64,000 bases of DNA from Richelia sinica FACHB-800. GTDB taxonomy: Bacteria > Cyanobacteriota > Cyanobacteriia > Cyanobacteriales > Nostocaceae. The stretch lies in contig NZ_JACJTT010000013.1 in the NCBI RefSeq assembly GCF_014698825.1, forward strand, positions 1 to 64,000, given 5' to 3'. Each line of letters opens with the position of its first letter. The stretch's first letter is position 1. Shown piece after piece: positions 35,424 to 46,118 of the stretch. The position numbers and the translations under genes were made by a program. The notes below the pieces were generated by a model, which did no database searches, had not been told where the DNA came from, and saw nothing but the letters and a program-made list of their open reading frames with translations.

Positions 35424-35873
35424 TTAGACATCACCGCGAATGTCTTCAACTACGCCATCCCGCAGGACTATTTCTACCTGCATTTTGCTAATTAAGTTAT
35501 CACCTCTTTCCACGCGGAAAAATCCTTCCATTTGAAATTGGTTAACTTCTTGGTCTAATTCCAGCAATTGTACTTGCTGAAGATTTTGCAACATTTGATT
35601 TTTTTGTTCGAGCAGTTCGCTTTTCTTTTGATTAACTTGGAGTTGAATATTATCAATTTGTTGTAGGGTTTGAGGGCCTGGTGGTTGTAAATTCTGCTTT
35701 TGAATGGCAGTAATTGCCCTTTGTCCTTCGATATCTAATTGTTGTAATTGTTGATCAAGTTGGTTGATCTGTACTTGTAGTTGTTGTTGTACTTCGTCTT
35801 TCCAAAGAGGTGTAACTATGGCTTTGACATTAACAACTCGTTTTAACAGCAATTGAGGGTTGGAGACATCCAT
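35424..35873 (-). CDS. YlqD family protein
   Basis: 149 residues recognised as YlqD-like: an N-terminal part (LLLKRVVNVKAIVTPLWKDE), a long Gln-rich coiled coil (about 30-105) and a C-terminal beta segment (GFFRVERGDNLISKMQVEIV). The function of the family is unknown. It lies 38 bp downstream of the acyl-CoA/ACP synthetase gene on the same strand, so they may form an operon. Confidence 0.78.
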   Translation of the reverse strand: MDVSNPQLLLKRVVNVKAIVTPLWKDEVQQQLQVQINQLDQQLQQLDIEGQRAITAIQKQNLQPPGPQTLQQIDNIQLQVNQKKSELLEQKNQMLQNLQQVQLLELDQEVNQFQMEGFFRVERGDNLISKMQVEIVLRDGVVEDIRGDV

Positions 35874-35911
35874 AAAGATTTTTTGTTCACTTTGATAGTT
35901 TGCAAGTGGAA

Positions 35912-37870
35912 TTATTTGGCAAACATTCCGTCAATAATATCGCGATACCGTTCCATGACAACGTTTCTGCGAATTTTTAAGGTTTGTGTCATCAAGCCAT
36001 TTTCTATTGAAAATGGTTCTTGAATTAGTTTGAATGGGCCAATACGGTCATCTATGCGATAACCTGGACGGTTTTGGACTTCTCGATTCAATTCTTGCCG
36101 AAATAAATCCTGGATTATTTTACTCTCCAGGTCAATTTTGTCATCAGTAGCCGGGGGAACATTCCCTTGTTGACTGACTATCCACTTTTCTAAAGCTTCA
36201 AGATTGGGGACAATTAATGCTCCAAGACTGCGCTGGTCTTGCCCTACTAACATAATCTGATCAATGTAGGGCGATCGCAAGCAAGCATCTTCAATGGGTT
36301 GGGGTTCTATATTTTCCCCATTCAGTAACACAATCGTATCTTTTGCCCTGCCAGTCAACACCAAATCTTGCTCAGGGGTCAACCAACCTAAATCACCACT
36401 ATCAAACCATCCTTCCCCATCAATGGCTTTCTTGGTAGCTTCCGGATTTTGGTAATAGCCTTGCATCACTTGTGGACCCCGCAACAAGACTAAACCCCGC
36501 TTCCCTAAAGGTAATGGTTGGCGAGTTTCCGGATCAACTATTTTCACATCTGTCACTGGGAGAGGTTGTCCTGATGCACCAATCATATTTCGCCAAGGAC
36601 GACGCACATTAGTCACAGGAGAAGTTTCTGTCAAACCATAACCTTGTAAAATCTGCACCCCAATAATTTCAAAAAAGTTATCAATATGACGAGGCAGTGC
36701 ACCACCACCGCTAATTACTTGCTTCAGTCTTCCCCCTGTGGCTTCCCGGACTTTGTTATAAACCAGTTTTCCACCTAAAGCATGGAGAGGAGACAAAAGC
36801 AACGCTACTACTCCAGATGACAATCTAGTCAAAGATGAAGCATGAAGATGATCTAAACTGGTATTATTAGCTATGTGTTTGGCTTGGATATATTTTTCGC
36901 TAATTCCCAGGAAAAAGTAAATTAGTTTTTGTTTATTTGCAGGTTGTTCGCGGAATTGTTTTTGTACACCTTCATAAATTGATTCCCACAATCTCGGTAC
37001 AGCTACCATAAAGTGGGGTTTATATTTTTTCAAATCATTTTTCACAGACCGTAAGTTAGTATAAACCTGGCTGCAACCTTGAGAAAGTAAATAATATTCT
37101 GATGTTCTTTCATAACTGTGCCAGGTAGGCAGAATACTCAAAACTGCGTCTCCTACTTTTGGTTGTAGTACCAATCCAAAGGTAATAACTTGGTGCATCA
37201 AATTATTGAAAGTCAGCATTACGCCTTTGGGTCTACCTGTGGTGCCAGAGGTATAAATCAAAGTCGCTAAATTTTCCCGCTTATGGGTGACAGGAGTAAA
37301 TTTATGATTTTGGCCAATTTCGAGTAATTGGCTAAAGTTAATTACCTGAATGGCACTGTCTGAAGGTGGTGTCTCATCTGTCAGTAATACGATTAATTTA
37401 ATTGGCAAATCATGCAAACGTTCCCGTAATTTATTGAATGTTTTTATATCTTCCACAACCAAGGCAACGCTGCCACTATTCCCGATAATAAAAACCAGTT
37501 CTTCCCGTTCTGCTTGGGAACTACGCACCGCATCCACTGCCCCTGCTGTCATGATACCTTGATCAGCAATAAACCAGCGTGGACTATTATCTGCAATGAG
37601 AGAAATTCTGTCTCTGGGATTAATTCCTAAGGCTTGTAAACCAGATGCAAATTGTTGAATAAGCGCTGCTAATTGTTGATAACTATACTGTTCTTCCGGC
37701 TTGGAATGGGGATTATACAGCGCTACGGTATCACCAAAGTGTTGGGCAGCTATGGGCCAAATTTCGGGAATAGCATTGAGGTGACTATAATCTACCAAAC
37801 TTTTTAAAAACTGAATTTCTTTTTCAGAGATATTGTCTAGAAAGGAGGTTTGAAGTTTCAATTGTGACAT
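35912..37870 (-). CDS. aas: Long-chain acyl-CoA / acyl-ACP synthetase (AMP-forming)
   Basis: ANL-superfamily adenylating enzyme, 652 residues. TLIYTSGTTGRPKGVML near 202-218 is the ATP/AMP signature, QGYGLTETSPV near 412-422 the second, and GWFDSGDLGWLTPEQDLVLT the hinge region. In cyanobacteria the single enzyme of this type activates free fatty acids for re-use (Aas). The sequence alone does not separate acyl-CoA from acyl-ACP; the aas label comes from cyanobacterial context. Followed by the YlqD gene. Confidence 0.88.
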   Translation of the reverse strand: MSQLKLQTSFLDNISEKEIQFLKSLVDYSHLNAIPEIWPIAAQHFGDTVALYNPHSKPEEQYSYQQLAALIQQFASGLQALGINPRDRISLIADNSPRWFIADQGIMTAGAVDAVRSSQAEREELVFIIGNSGSVALVVEDIKTFNKLRERLHDLPIKLIVLLTDETPPSDSAIQVINFSQLLEIGQNHKFTPVTHKRENLATLIYTSGTTGRPKGVMLTFNNLMHQVITFGLVLQPKVGDAVLSILPTWHSYERTSEYYLLSQGCSQVYTNLRSVKNDLKKYKPHFMVAVPRLWESIYEGVQKQFREQPANKQKLIYFFLGISEKYIQAKHIANNTSLDHLHASSLTRLSSGVVALLLSPLHALGGKLVYNKVREATGGRLKQVISGGGALPRHIDNFFEIIGVQILQGYGLTETSPVTNVRRPWRNMIGASGQPLPVTDVKIVDPETRQPLPLGKRGLVLLRGPQVMQGYYQNPEATKKAIDGEGWFDSGDLGWLTPEQDLVLTGRAKDTIVLLNGENIEPQPIEDACLRSPYIDQIMLVGQDQRSLGALIVPNLEALEKWIVSQQGNVPPATDDKIDLESKIIQDLFRQELNREVQNRPGYRIDDRIGPFKLIQEPFSIENGLMTQTLKIRRNVVMERYRDIIDGMFAK

Positions 37871-38301
37871 AACACTTAGATTGATAAATAAATGAATTTA
37901 TGACAGGGTATCTGCTCTGCTCTCTAAAAACAGTATTCAACACCAACTTTGTTATTTACGTATCACAAATACTTATTTTTTTCGCTTCCATATACAAAAA
38001 GTTATGTTAAACTGCAAATATATCAATTAAATGTAATGGTTCTGAGTTTGTACAGTTCCATACATTTTATGATCAGAGTCAACCAATCATCTCACAATTA
38101 GTAATTTTTCACCAGTAATTTGTAATTCCTAGCGGTCACTTGACTTCATCAATGCTCACAATCATCAATGGTCATTCATCTACTTTTCGCAATCAGGCAG
38201 CAGGGGGGTAAGGATAAGTTACAAATTACCAATTACGAGTTACTAATGTTGAGTTATTTTGACTAGTTAATTTATATTGGGGGTGATTCCCTATTGGTTT
38301 G
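37871..38301. other. Intergenic region, AT-rich
   Basis: About 430 bp between aas and the first small-peptide gene. It contains degenerate ATTACCAATTAC-like sequence at 38220-38245. No gene seen. Confidence 0.4.
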
Positions 38302-38550
38302 ATGGATGCGTTATTACTTACTCTCATCAATGCTGTCGCTTGTCTAGCATTTCCCAAGCTTCTATCTATCCTTTTGACTGCTAAATCACAAGGTTCCCAA
38401 GCAGCAAAAATGGATTCTCTTGCTTCAACAAATAGGATCGAAATTACCACTTTTCCCTATTGTACTACCTATAGTTTCACTGGTAGAAACTTCTGTAAAT
38501 TCAGCCCCAATTTCTGTGCCAGGTGTTCCCATTCACTTCGTGGTCACTAA
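38302..38550 (+). pseudogene. Small membrane peptide gene, copy 1, probably frameshifted
   Basis: ATG 38302 opens MDALLLTLINAVACLAFPKL, LSILLTAKSQGSQ, closely parallel to copy 2 at 38875 (MNFLDGVLLTVFNTIVCLVL, PKVLSVIFATKTQ). The open frame then drifts into unlike sequence, while a neighbouring frame from about 38448 reads a Pro/Ser/Val-rich tail (LVETSVNSAPISVPGVPIHF) much like the copy 2 tail, so copy 1 probably carries a frameshift. A perfect terminator follows (38602-38627). Function unknown; a single-pass membrane peptide is predicted. Confidence 0.55.
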
Positions 38551-38601
38551 TAGGTAATATAGCAGTCATCAATCATTGATGCACAAATATCCTGTCGAAA
38601 G

Positions 38602-38627
38602 CAAGGGGAATCAACCCCTTGTTTTTT
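38602..38627 (+). terminator. Terminator after small-peptide copy 1
   Basis: CAAGGGG (38602-38608) pairs with CCCCTTG (38615-38621), followed by six T. Supports an independent short transcript. Confidence 0.85.
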
Positions 38628-38874
38628 GCGCTGATAGGTGACAAATGAGAAGATATTTTTGTGATTTGTATCTGTTTAATTAATGTCCTAAATCTAATGC
38701 CATTACCTAGATTAAAAATCTGATTTGTGTAGAAATGTAAATATTTCCAATATAACTCATTTGAATTTCTTATGCAGAACAAAAGAAATTCAAAAATATA
38801 AATGTTATCACTTTTACCAATTTTGCTTCAAACTAAGATTAGTAACTAGCGATTTTCACAAGGGGGAATTACCT
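38628..38874. other. Spacer between the two small-peptide genes
   Basis: About 250 bp, AT-rich. It must contain the promoter of copy 2. An upstream frame from 38725 in register with copy 2 lacks a ribosome site and is not supported. Confidence 0.4.
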
Positions 38875-39081
38875 ATGAATTTCTTAGATGGTGTACTTCT
38901 CACTGTTTTCAACACAATTGTGTGCTTGGTATTACCTAAAGTTTTGTCTGTAATTTTCGCTACAAAAACTCAAGACCAAGTAACAGTACCATCTCCACCT
39001 GCGATCGCTTCATCTGATTCTAGTTCAGAAATTCCCACTTTCTCAGAAGTTATCCCTGCTCCTAGCAGAGTGTCTGTTTAG
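38875..39081 (+). CDS. Small single-pass membrane peptide, copy 2
   Basis: 68 residues. ATG 38875 follows AAGGGGGA (38860-38866 region) at good spacing. About 28 hydrophobic residues (FLDGVLLTVFNTIVCLVLPK, VLSVIFA) are followed by a Ser/Pro/Val-rich tail (PSPPAIASSDSSSEIPTFSE). A related copy lies 570 bp upstream. I know no named family; such tiny peptides are easily missed. The palindrome 39094-39117 follows. Possible roles range from membrane-stress peptide to assembly factor; none can be chosen from sequence. Confidence 0.6.
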   Translation: MNFLDGVLLTVFNTIVCLVLPKVLSVIFATKTQDQVTVPSPPAIASSDSSSEIPTFSEVIPAPSRVSV

Positions 39082-39093
39082 TTAATCAACTTG

Positions 39094-39117
39094 AGAGACG
39101 TTAAAATTAACGTCTCT
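39094..39117. terminator. Perfect palindrome between convergent genes
   Basis: AGAGACGTTAA-aa-TTAACGTCTCT, an 11-bp stem with a 2-bp loop, midway between small-peptide copy 2 and the convergent oxoprolinase stop at 39127. No long T-run, but it could act on both transcripts. Confidence 0.5.
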
Positions 39118-39126
39118 AGAGCGTCT

Positions 39127-42100
39127 TTACAGAACTATTTCACCGTTGATGCTCCCATAACCTCCACCTCCAGGAGTTTCAATGACAAAAGTATCTCCCA
39201 CCTTCATTTCTACGACTCCCTGACTTCCCAACTCCTCTATCGTCCCTTCACATCTCTTAACATAGTTTCTTCCTACCATCCCTGCTTCACCACCATGTAA
39301 GCCAAAGGGTGGAATAATACGATGGTTAGCTAAAATCCCGGCAGTCATCGGTGTCAAAAACCGCAATTGTCTAATCACACCATTGCCACCACAATACTTT
39401 CCTTCACCACCGCTATTCTCACGAATACTAAAATTTTCTAACAGCACTGGAAAACGCCATTCTAAAACTTCTGGGTCTGTTAACCGGGAATTAGTCATGT
39501 GGGTATGAACGGCATCAGTACCGGCAAAATTTGCACCAGCACCAGCACCACCGCAAATAGTTTCATAATATTGATATTTTTCATTACCAAAAGTGAAATT
39601 ATTCATCGTTCCTTGGGATGCTGCTAAGACACCTAAGGCACCATATAAAGCATTGGTAATGGCTTGGGATGTTTCCACATTTCCAGCCACAACAGCCGCA
39701 GGATAACGGGGGTTTAACATACATCCTTCAGGAATAATGATTTCTAGGGGTTTCATACATCCTGCATTTAAAGGAATGTCATCCTTGACTAAGGTGCGAA
39801 ATACATATAAAACCGCAGCTTTGCAGACAGCAGAAGGGGCATTAAAGTTATTAGTTAATTGTTGGGGAGAAGTACCAGTAAAATCTATTTTAGCTTGGCG
39901 TTTTTCTTGATTAATGGTGATACTAACTTGAATGATACTTCCATTATCTAAAGCATAACTAAAACCGCCATCTTGTAAAACTTCAATTACCCTTCTTACT
40001 GATTCTTCTGCGTTATCTTGGACAAAACCCATGTAAGCTTGAACAGTTTCTAAGCTATAATGCTCGACCATCTTCAAGAGTTCTTGCATACCTCGCTCAT
40101 TGGCAGCAATTTGCGCTTTTAAATCAGCGATATTTTGGGGAATATTTCTAGCTGGGTAAGGTGCGCTGTTGAGGAGTGCAACTAATTGCTGTTCGCAGAA
40201 TTTACCACCATCAACTAGTTGAAAATTATCGAATAAAATACCTTCTTGCGTAACAGTTTGACTGTCAGGTGGCATAGAACCAGGAGTGATACCACCGATG
40301 TCTGCATGATGTCCCCGTGCAGCGACGTAAAAAATGGGAACAGGAGAAGTATCAACAAAGACGGGAGTAATAACTGTGATATCTGGCAGGTGAGTACCGC
40401 CATTGTAGGGGTTATTGGAGGCAAAAACATCACCTGGTTTAATTTTATCGCCGTGGGTGGTAATTAGTGCTTGCACACTTTCACTCATTGAACCCAAATG
40501 TACAGGAATGTGGGGAGCATTGGCGACTAATTGACCAGCAGCATCGAAAATTGCACAAGAAAAATCCAGGCGTTCTTTAATATTGACCGAAGAACTGGTA
40601 TTTTGTAAGGTAATTCCCATTTGTTCTGCGATCGCTCGAAACAAATTGTTGAAGATTTCCAACAGCACCGGATCTCGGCGATTTTTGATTTGGGATGGCG
40701 AATTTTGGATGTTTTGATTTTTTCGGGATAAGACCAAATGCTGAAGGGGTGTTAACTCACCTTGCCAATTCGGTTCAATCACATTGGTTCCCGTCGCTTC
40801 GACTATTATTGCTGGCCCAGCAATGCAATCTCCTGGTTGTAAATCTTCCCGTTGATAAACAGGAGTATCCCACCATTGACCTGAAGTATACATTTCTACC
40901 CTAGACACCGCCATCGGTGGATTTGGGTTTTTACGGGATATTACTTTCTCCCCAGGTACATAATGCTTCTCTACTACCTCCACTGCTACCAATTCCACAA
41001 TTAAGCACTTTTCTGGTGCAGTAAAACCATAACGCTGACGATGTAAATCTGCAAATTGATTTTCCATCATCTTGATGTCATCAAAATCGACAATTAAAGC
41101 TGCATCTGTACCTTCATAGCGTAAATGCAGTTTTTTATATATCTCTATCTTTAATTCTTGTTGATTTTCAGTCTTTAATTCCTGTTTAGCTGCTTCTAGC
41201 AATTCGGCAAAAATTCCCGTCAAATCTGGTAGCAAATCTGGACATAAAACCGATTCAACAGCCCTTTCTTTCAACACCCGTACATCCGCTAAACCCATAC
41301 CATAGGCAGATAAAACTCCAGCATAGGGATGAATAAATACCTGTTTCATTCCCAAGGATTCAGCAATTAAACAAGCATGTTGTCCACCAGCACCGCCAAA
41401 ACAGCATAAAGTATATTCAGAGACATCATATCCCCGTTGCAGTGAGATTTTTTTAATGGCATTGGCCATTTTATCCACTGCTATAGCCAGAAAACCAGAT
41501 GCTACTTCCTCCGGTGTGCGCTGGTCACCAATTTCTGCTGTTAATTGAATAAATTTCTGTCGCACCACCTCGGCATCTAAAGGCAAATCACCATTCACCC
41601 CAAACACCTGGGGAAAAAATGCTGGTTGTAACTTACCCACCATCACATTACAATCTGTCACCGTCAGTGGCCCACCTTGAGAGTAAGCAGCAGGCCCAGG
41701 ATTTGCCCCCGCAGACTCTGGCCCCACCCGATAGCGAGAACCATCGAAGTGCAGAATTGAACCACCACCAGCAGCAACGGTATGAATAGCCATCATTGGG
41801 GTACGCATTCTTACCCCTGCGACTTCCGTTTCTAAGGTGCGTTCATATTCGCCATTGTAATGGGCTACATCTGTAGATGTACCACCCATATCAAAACTGA
41901 TAATCTTCTCAAAGCCAGCCATCAGGCTAGTTTGTACTGCCCCAACTATTCCCCCGGCTGGGCCAGATAAAATGCTATCCTTGCCTTGAAATGTTTCTGC
42001 GTCAGTTAATCCACCATTGGATTGCATAAATTGCAAAGCAACGTTTTTTCCTAACTGACTGCCTACCTGATGCACATATCTTCGCAAAATCGGTGATAAA

Positions 42101-42735
42101 TAAGCATCAACTACAGTCGTATCACCACGACTGACTAACTTCATTAACGGACTAACTTGATGAGAGACAGAAACTTGAGTAAAACCAATACTTTGAGCTA
42201 AGTTAGCTACCTGCTGTTCGTGGTTGGTGTAGCGATAACCGTGCATGAAAACCACTGCACAAGCACGAATACCATCATCAAACGCTGCTTGCAATGGGAG
42301 ACGAACAGAATCTAAATTGAGAGGTATTAACACCTCACCTTGGGCACTGTAACGTTCTTCTACCTCAATCACCCGCTCATACAGCATTTCTGGCAAAATA
42401 ATTTGGCGGGCAAAAATGTCAGGACGGTTTTGATAACCTATTCTCAAGGCATCGCGAAAGCCTTTCGTCATCAGTAATACTGTTCTATCGCCTTTTCTTT
42501 CCAACAAGGCATTTGTGGCTACCGTTGTTCCCATTTTCACCACAGCAATTTGTGGTGAAGGAATAGGCTCATCTTTGGTAATGCCTAATATTTCCCGAAT
42601 TCCCTGCACTGCTGCATCTGTGTAACGGTCGGGATTTTCGGACAATAACTTGTGAATTATTAACTTACCATTGGGGCTTTTGGCAACAATATCAGTAAAT
42701 GTACCCCCCCGATCAATCCAAAATTCCCAACTCAT
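39127..42735 (-). CDS. 5-oxoprolinase (hydantoinase A/B fusion)
   Basis: 1202-residue enzyme joining a HyuA-like half (about 1-690: [20 protein letters not shown] at the start, [20 protein letters not shown] around 285) and a HyuB-like half (about 700-1195: [28 protein letters not shown] at the end). This is the layout of ATP-dependent 5-oxoprolinase, which opens 5-oxoproline to glutamate in glutathione turnover; some relatives act on hydantoins or acetone. Full length, single gene. Confidence 0.9.
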   Translation of the reverse strand: MSWEFWIDRGGTFTDIVAKSPNGKLIIHKLLSENPDRYTDAAVQGIREILGITKDEPIPSPQIAVVKMGTTVATNALLERKGDRTVLLMTKGFRDALRIGYQNRPDIFARQIILPEMLYERVIEVEERYSAQGEVLIPLNLDSVRLPLQAAFDDGIRACAVVFMHGYRYTNHEQQVANLAQSIGFTQVSVSHQVSPLMKLVSRGDTTVVDAYLSPILRRYVHQVGSQLGKNVALQFMQSNGGLTDAETFQGKDSILSGPAGGIVGAVQTSLMAGFEKIISFDMGGTSTDVAHYNGEYERTLETEVAGVRMRTPMMAIHTVAAGGGSILHFDGSRYRVGPESAGANPGPAAYSQGGPLTVTDCNVMVGKLQPAFFPQVFGVNGDLPLDAEVVRQKFIQLTAEIGDQRTPEEVASGFLAIAVDKMANAIKKISLQRGYDVSEYTLCCFGGAGGQHACLIAESLGMKQVFIHPYAGVLSAYGMGLADVRVLKERAVESVLCPDLLPDLTGIFAELLEAAKQELKTENQQELKIEIYKKLHLRYEGTDAALIVDFDDIKMMENQFADLHRQRYGFTAPEKCLIVELVAVEVVEKHYVPGEKVISRKNPNPPMAVSRVEMYTSGQWWDTPVYQREDLQPGDCIAGPAIIVEATGTNVIEPNWQGELTPLQHLVLSRKNQNIQNSPSQIKNRRDPVLLEIFNNLFRAIAEQMGITLQNTSSSVNIKERLDFSCAIFDAAGQLVANAPHIPVHLGSMSESVQALITTHGDKIKPGDVFASNNPYNGGTHLPDITVITPVFVDTSPVPIFYVAARGHHADIGGITPGSMPPDSQTVTQEGILFDNFQLVDGGKFCEQQLVALLNSAPYPARNIPQNIADLKAQIAANERGMQELLKMVEHYSLETVQAYMGFVQDNAEESVRRVIEVLQDGGFSYALDNGSIIQVSITINQEKRQAKIDFTGTSPQQLTNNFNAPSAVCKAAVLYVFRTLVKDDIPLNAGCMKPLEIIIPEGCMLNPRYPAAVVAGNVETSQAITNALYGALGVLAASQGTMNNFTFGNEKYQYYETICGGAGAGANFAGTDAVHTHMTNSRLTDPEVLEWRFPVLLENFSIRENSGGEGKYCGGNGVIRQLRFLTPMTAGILANHRIIPPFGLHGGEAGMVGRNYVKRCEGTIEELGSQGVVEMKVGDTFVIETPGGGGYGSINGEIVL

Positions 42736-43226
42736 ATTAATTGTTAGCGGTTAGGCCCTAGCAATGATTTTATCCCAATTTGCCAAAATTGGATTTTGGA
42801 TGGGAAATGTCTGTGTTTGTGTACTTTCACCATGATGTTGCTAATGATCAACATCTAGAGGTGGGAAAACTCTGTAACAATTCCATACAAAAACAGCCCC
42901 AAAAAAGCTTTCAAACTGTATTTTATACCTACATAAATCAAATCTCACTCCTTTATCTCTCAGTGCAATTTATCTTCATAACAAAATGTACAAAAAGATT
43001 ACAAATTGTTTGTTTAAACAACAGTAATATTGTCAAAATCAGTGGCTGAAACCCTTTTAAAGACTAGGTTTGCCCTATTGTGAATCAATTTAATCAGCAA
43101 AAAGTCCTATTTCTTCTACACTGCAAATTTTGGGACAATCAGAAACAATTTAATAAATAAGCACCGACAGTCCATCTATACCATCCATCGGACTTGGTGT
43201 TCTTTAAGTAAAGGGAGGAGATGCTG
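42736..43226. other. Intergenic region upstream of chlB
   Basis: About 490 bp between the divergent oxoprolinase and chlB starts, holding both promoters. An 89-codon frame at 42780-43049 has no family character or ribosome site. Near 43167-43195 AGTCC...GGACT form weak arms just before chlB. Confidence 0.4.
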
Positions 43227-44753
43227 ATGAAATTGGCTTACTGGATGTATGCAGGGCCTGCCCACATTGGCACACTGCGGGTAGCTAGTTCTTTTAAAAA
43301 TGTTCATGCCATTATGCACGCGCCCTTAGGCGATGACTATTTTAATGTCATGCGTTCCATGTTGTCACGGGAGCGTGATTTCACTCCAGTAACAGCCAGT
43401 ATTGTAGACCGCAATGTGTTGGCACGTGGTTCTCAAGAAAAGGTAGTAGAAAACATTACCCGCAAGGATGCAGAAGAACATCCTGATTTAATCGTGTTAA
43501 CTCCCACCTGCACTTCTAGTATTTTGCAAGAAGACCTACAAAACTTTGTAGAAAGAGCGCAAATAGAAGCAAAAGGTGATGTATTACTAGCGGATGTAAA
43601 TCATTATCGCGTCAACGAATTGCAAGCAGCAGACCGGACTTTACATCAAATCGTTCAATATTACATTGAAAAAGCTCGTAAAAAAGGTCAATTACCAGAG
43701 GGCAAAACAGAAAATCCTTCTGTCAATATTATTGGTATTTCTACCTTAGGTTTTCACAACAATCATGACTGCACTGAACTGAAAAAGTTGATGGGTGATT
43801 TAGGAATTACCGTAAATGCTGTGATTCCTGAAGGTGCATCAGTTCATGATTTAAAAAACTTACCAAAAGCTTGGTTTAACTTAGTTCCTTATCGGGAATT
43901 AGGTTTAATGACAGCTAATTACTTACAAGCAGAATTCGGGACTCCTTATATAGATATTGCCCCAATGGGAGTGGTAGAAACTGCTCGTTGTATTCGCAAG
44001 ATTCAACAAGTAATTAATGACCAAGGTGCGAATGTTGATTATGAAGAATTTATCAACGAACAAACTTTGTATGTTTCACAAGCTGCATGGTTTTCTCGTT
44101 CCATTGACTGTCAGAATTTAACAGGTAAAAAAGCAGTGGTATTTGGTGATAATACCCACGCTGCCGCTATTACTAAAATTCTCGCACGAGAAATGGGAAT
44201 TCATGTAGTTTGGGCTGGTACTTATTGCAAATATGATGCTGATTGGTTCCGGGAACAGGTGAGCGAATATTGCGATGAAGTGCTGATTACAGATGACCAT
44301 GGAGCCATTGGAGATGCGATCGCACGAGTTGAACCTTCTGCTATATTTGGTACGCAGATGGAACGCCATGTAGGCAAGCGTTTGGACATTCCCTGTGGTG
44401 TCATCGCTGCACCTATTCATGTGCAAAATTTCCCCATTGGTTACAAACCATTTATGGGTTATGAAGGTACCAATCAAATCACCGATTTAATCTACAATTC
44501 CTTCACTTTGGGAATGGAAGACCACCTGTTAGAAATCTTTGGTGGACACGATACAAAAGAGGTAATTACCAAAGGAATTTCCGCAGAATCTGATTTGAAT
44601 TGGACTAAAGATGGTTTAGCGGAATTGAATAAGATTCCTGGTTTTGTTCGGGGTAAAGTGAAGCGAAATACAGAAAAGTTTGCCCGTGAACGAGGAATTA
44701 AGGATATCTCAGCCGAGGTATTGTATGCAGCTAAGGAGGCTGTAGGAGCGTAG
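43227..44753 (+). CDS. chlB: Light-independent protochlorophyllide reductase subunit B
   Basis: Catalytic-component subunit of dark-operative protochlorophyllide oxidoreductase (with ChlN, fed by ChlL), reducing ring D of protochlorophyllide for chlorophyll synthesis without light. The 508-residue product begins [20 protein letters not shown], the standard ChlB N-terminus, and contains the [16 protein letters not shown] and C-terminal [18 protein letters not shown] segments. ATG 43227 has GGGAGGAG (43213-43220) 6 bp upstream; ATG 43221 is too close to it. chlL and chlN are not in the window. Confidence 0.97.
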   Translation: MKLAYWMYAGPAHIGTLRVASSFKNVHAIMHAPLGDDYFNVMRSMLSRERDFTPVTASIVDRNVLARGSQEKVVENITRKDAEEHPDLIVLTPTCTSSILQEDLQNFVERAQIEAKGDVLLADVNHYRVNELQAADRTLHQIVQYYIEKARKKGQLPEGKTENPSVNIIGISTLGFHNNHDCTELKKLMGDLGITVNAVIPEGASVHDLKNLPKAWFNLVPYRELGLMTANYLQAEFGTPYIDIAPMGVVETARCIRKIQQVINDQGANVDYEEFINEQTLYVSQAAWFSRSIDCQNLTGKKAVVFGDNTHAAAITKILAREMGIHVVWAGTYCKYDADWFREQVSEYCDEVLITDDHGAIGDAIARVEPSAIFGTQMERHVGKRLDIPCGVIAAPIHVQNFPIGYKPFMGYEGTNQITDLIYNSFTLGMEDHLLEIFGGHDTKEVITKGISAESDLNWTKDGLAELNKIPGFVRGKVKRNTEKFARERGIKDISAEVLYAAKEAVGA

Positions 44754-44773
44754 GTTTTAGTTTTGATTATTAG

Positions 44774-44911
44774 TTAACACCTTGTAGGGGTACAGCAATT
44801 CTGTACCCTTAGCATTTGCAGCCATTTGGTGCAAGCAAGGTTTTCTGCTGATAACTTGGGATTGGTGATTAAACCTATAAGACCTGCATCCAACAAAATA
44901 ACTTTATTCAC
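44774..44911 (-). pseudogene. Truncated PIN-domain toxin (VapC-like)
   Basis: GTG 44911 overlaps the antitoxin stop (GTGA-type), the usual TA layout. The frame reads VNKVILLDAGLIGLITNPKL, SAENLACTKWLQ, matching the N-terminus of PIN-type toxins (first acidic residue in LDAG), then runs into the hairpin at 44788-44808 and stops at 44774 after 45 codons. The rest of the ~150-residue domain is missing. Too short for the usual gene prediction. Confidence 0.6.
44788..44808 (+). terminator. Hairpin after chlB
   Basis: GGGTACAG-caatt-CTGTACCC, perfect 8-bp stem, 35 bp after the chlB stop. Little T-run follows; it may be a terminator or a repeat unit. Its insertion appears to have ended the toxin frame. 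Confidence 0.55.
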
Positions 44912-45192
44912 CAACTGACACCTTTTAATTCTTGCGGAAATAATTGACGATTAGATAAACAATTTTCATCTAAAGCATTAATTAAATATTCTCCTGTTTC
45001 TTGCTATTTCTCTTCATTACCTTCATCTATCCATGACTGAAACACATTAACTAATTTCAATTGTTTTTCTTTTTGAAGAATAGATTGTTGGATAAGTTGC
45101 AAGGTGTAGGTTTCTACAGAAAGACCTTGCTGTTGTCCTTCCTGTGCTAGATACTGTTCTAATTCTGGTGGTAAGTTGAGGGTTAATGTCAT
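44908..45192 (-). pseudogene. Antitoxin gene interrupted by an in-frame amber codon
   Basis: ATG 45192 starts MTLTLNLPPELEQYLAQEGQ, an antitoxin N-terminus of the kind paired with PIN toxins in Nostoc-like genomes. After 62 codons (...DEGNEEK) there is TAG at 45004-45006, but the same frame continues without another stop through QETGEYLINALDENCLSNRQ, LFPQELKGVSW to TGA at 44908, exactly at the toxin GTG. The 94-codon protein is thus split by one nonsense change. The 62-residue product may still be made. Confidence 0.65.
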
Positions 45193-45333
45193 AAGTATAT
45201 TTTGAGTTATTTTATATATTAGACTTATCCGAGAATTAGATTTTTACCATTGATTTATAAGGGTTTGAGGTTCATTCGCGGATAAATCTATTGTAAAGCC
45301 AAGCAAAAAATGTAGCGACTGTCTTGGAATATT

Positions 45334-45436
45334 TTATCAGTATTCCCGTAGGTTGGGTTGAGGCACGAAACCCAACATAAACTACTCAAACACCCACAAA
45401 TATCTGTTGGGTTGCGCTTCGCTTAACCCAACCTAC
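45334..45436. repeat. REP-like bipartite palindrome, left of RAYT
   Basis: Two hairpins, GTTGGGTT...AACCCAAC at 45352-45376 and again at 45406-45432, enclosed by GTAGGTTGGGTT (45348) and AACCCAACCTAC (ending 45436). The flank TTATCAGTATTCC (45334-45346) is repeated exactly at 47168-47180, before another copy. Ends 56 bp before the RAYT start. Confidence 0.8.
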
Positions 45437-45492
45437 AGTGTAATATCAATATAAATAATCAAACACAAATTTATTCAACGTCTATTTACATT

Positions 45493-46035
45493 ATGGAATA
45501 TCGGCGTGCCAAGTTAGAAGGAGGAACATACTTTTTCACAGTGGTGACAGAACGAAGGCAAAAAATATTGTGTTTACCAAAAAATGTTGCTTTATTGAGA
45601 GATGCTTTTCGTTATGTAATACAGAGACATCCATTTATTATAGATGCCGTTGTAATTTTACCTGACCATCTCCACTGTATTTGGACATTACCAGAAAACG
45701 ATAAGGATTTTTCTACCCGTTTGCGTTTAATTAAAAGTTATTTTAGCCGTAAATGTGAAATCCTATCACCAGTAAATATATCTGCATCCAGACAGAATAA
45801 AAAACAACGCGCAGTATGGCAGCATCGTTTTTGGGAACATTTAATTAGAAATGAAATAGATTTTCAAAATCATGTTGAATATATTCATTATAATCCAGTG
45901 AAACATGGTTTAGTAACGGCACCAAAAGATTGGGAATATTCCAGTTTTCATCGTGCTGTGCGTCAAGGTATGTATGACTTGATGTGGGGTGCGGGTGAGG
46001 AAATTTTTTTTGATGATGATATTGGCAATGAGTAG
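45493..46035 (+). CDS. REP-associated tyrosine transposase (RAYT), IS200/IS605-like Y1 family
   Basis: Single-strand-specific HUH transposase of 180 residues. The metal-binding HUH motif is LPDHLHCIW (His59, His61), and the C-terminal YIHYNPVKHGLV (Tyr130) is the RAYT signature with the nucleophilic Tyr. The family processes REP palindromes and is thought to spread them. Here the gene is flanked on both sides by bipartite GTAGGTTGGGTT palindromes, and its stop codon TAG (46033-46035) lies within the first bases of the right-hand repeat. Intact, no frameshift. Confidence 0.9.
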   Translation: MEYRRAKLEGGTYFFTVVTERRQKILCLPKNVALLRDAFRYVIQRHPFIIDAVVILPDHLHCIWTLPENDKDFSTRLRLIKSYFSRKCEILSPVNISASRQNKKQRAVWQHRFWEHLIRNEIDFQNHVEYIHYNPVKHGLVTAPKDWEYSSFHRAVRQGMYDLMWGAGEEIFFDDDIGNE

Positions 46036-46118
46036 GTTGGGTTGAACAAAGTGAAACCCAACATTAACCCCGAAATACCAATGCATGATGTTGGGTTTTG
46101 TTCCTCAACCCAATTTAC
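46032..46118. repeat. REP-like bipartite palindrome, right of RAYT
   Basis: GTAGGTTGGGTT...AACCCAAC (46032-46062) followed by GTTGGGTT...AACCCAA-TTTAC (46090-46118). It supplies the RAYT stop codon at its left end and the stop of the convergent gene (46105-46107) in its right hairpin. Confidence 0.8.

Noticed and set aside
42780-43049. 89-codon forward frame upstream of chlB
   Set aside because: No ribosome site, no family character, biased toward AT-rich chance codons, and it lies in the shared promoter region.
44118-44477. 119-codon frame antisense to chlB
   Set aside because: It mirrors the codon structure of the well-supported chlB gene and shows no motif.
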